The translations under genes were made by a program, and so were the position numbers. From Aeromicrobium sp. PE09-221 (lineage in GTDB: Bacteria > Actinomycetota > Actinomycetes > Propionibacteriales > Nocardioidaceae): a stretch of DNA of 64,000 bases. The DNA lies in NCBI RefSeq assembly GCF_002174305.1, contig NZ_MIJB01000005.1:1-64000 (forward strand), given 5' to 3'. Positions 63,457 to 64,000 of this stretch are shown here, piece by piece. Under the pieces are notes generated by a model. The model saw only the letters and a program-made list of their open reading frames with translations. It made no database searches and was not told the DNA's origin. Positions within the stretch are counted from its first letter, which is position 1; every line of letters starts with the position of its first letter.

Positions 63457-64000
63457 ATGACTGAACCCGCCGTTCTCGTGGAGAACATCCGCAAGCGCTA
63501 CCGCGACACGATCGCGGTCGACGACGTGAGCTTCCGGATCGGCCACGGGGAGGTGCTCGGCGTCCTCGGCACGAACGGCGCTGGCAAGAGCACGACCGTG
63601 GAGATCATCGCAGGCCTGCGCGCGCCCGACTCCGGAACGGTGCGCGTGTTAGGCCTCGACCCGCGCCGCGACCGCAAGGCCGTGCGCCATCTGCTCGGCG
63701 TGCAGTTGCAGGAGGCCCGGTTGCACGATGCGCTCACGGTGAGCGAGCTCGTGGAGATGTACCGCAGCTTCTACCCCGATCCGCGACCCGCCGACGAGGT
63801 CATCGAGATGGTCGAGCTAGGCGGCAAGCGCGACACCCGCTTCGAATCGCTCTCCGGCGGTCAACAGCAGCGCCTTTCCATCGCCCTCGCCCTCATCGGC
63901 CGACCGAAGGTGGTCATCCTCGACGAACTCACCACCGGGCTCGATCCCCGCGCGCGGCGGCGCATCTGGGGAGCCATCGAGTCATTGACCGAGGAGACCG
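63457..64000 (+). CDS. ABC transporter ATP-binding protein (partial, C-terminus off the right edge)
   Basis: The visible 181 residues form an ABC ATPase: Walker A GTNGAGKSTT, Q-loop in LGVQLQEARLHD, signature LSGGQQQRLSIA and Walker B KVVILDELTTGLDP. The type is that of DrrA/CcmA-like drug or antibiotic exporters, whose separate permease should lie beyond the edge. It starts at ATG 63457 with no ribosome site. Divergent from the two-component system that probably controls it. Confidence 0.92.
   Translation, partial: MTEPAVLVENIRKRYRDTIAVDDVSFRIGHGEVLGVLGTNGAGKSTTVEIIAGLRAPDSGTVRVLGLDPRRDRKAVRHLLGVQLQEARLHDALTVSELVEMYRSFYPDPRPADEVIEMVELGGKRDTRFESLSGGQQQRLSIALALIGRPKVVILDELTTGLDPRARRRIWGAIESLTEET

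Overview
The window is a high-GC, gene-dense chromosome segment of an actinomycete (Actinomycetota). The basis is the strong codon-position GC bias, the GTG starts, an LPXTG cell-wall protein and a choice-of-anchor G surface protein, a fused RmlC-RmlD, a DUF222/13E12-type HNH protein behind an actinobacterial LexA box, SCO4848-, DUF6131- and DUF1697-family proteins, and many leaderless genes whose start codon lies 6-7 nt after a TANNNT -10 box. I would guess Micrococcales or Mycobacteriales; the genus cannot be fixed from the sequence alone. No rRNA, tRNA, transposase gene or phage was seen.

Layout. 1-2129: secreted surface protein running off the left edge. 2378-7778: a five-gene operon (HpcH/HpaI aldolase, nitrilase-family amidase, TRAP transporter DctP-DctQ-DctM) divergent from a GntR/FCD regulator. 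7812-14167: LPXTG protein, Abhydrolase_9 membrane hydrolase, NADP glutamate dehydrogenase, IPT-domain surface protein. 14124-17342: dTDP-rhamnose genes rmlA, rmlB and fused rmlCD. 17771-20623: glpFK and an OhrR-type MarR regulator. 20676-21988: type I-E-like CRISPR array of 22 repeats with no cas genes in the window. 22133-25163: SOS-box-preceded DUF222-HNH protein, two small membrane proteins, then remnants of a surface protein and a LuxR regulator. 25197-33968: acyl-CoA/lipid enzymes (acyl-CoA dehydrogenase, CaiB, hydrolase, FAD monooxygenase, 2,4-dienoyl-CoA reductase), an inositol-phosphatase-like enzyme and a PadR regulator. 33978-35680: an ECF sigma factor fused to its zinc-finger anti-sigma and membrane domains, with a CTAG-flanked MITE-like element just upstream. 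35865-46603: DUF6131, DUF1697, sirtuin, serA, thioesterase, ABC exporter, GNAT, SRPBCC, CNNM/CBS protein, semialdehyde dehydrogenase, DedA. 46603-58419: TPR protein, membrane-anchored multicopper oxidase, a 57-residue zinc ribbon, PCD-VOC fusion, small (p)ppGpp synthetase, TspO-like protein, and a copper cluster (DyP peroxidase, PCu(A)C, CopC, two YcnI, CopC-CopD fusion, two related membrane proteins). 58489-64000: FAD dehydrogenase with TetR, tautomerase, a NarL-type two-component pair and the start of a divergent ABC ATPase.

How the genes work together. The TRAP operon looks like uptake plus catabolism of an organic acid or amide under GntR control. The MCO and the DyP/PCuAC/CopC/YcnI/CopCD block form an extracytoplasmic copper-handling and oxidative module. 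The histidine kinase, response regulator and ABC transporter resemble an antibiotic or envelope-stress module. Several intergenic regions downstream of genes carry palindromic repeats in at least two families, absent from coding sequence as far as I read.
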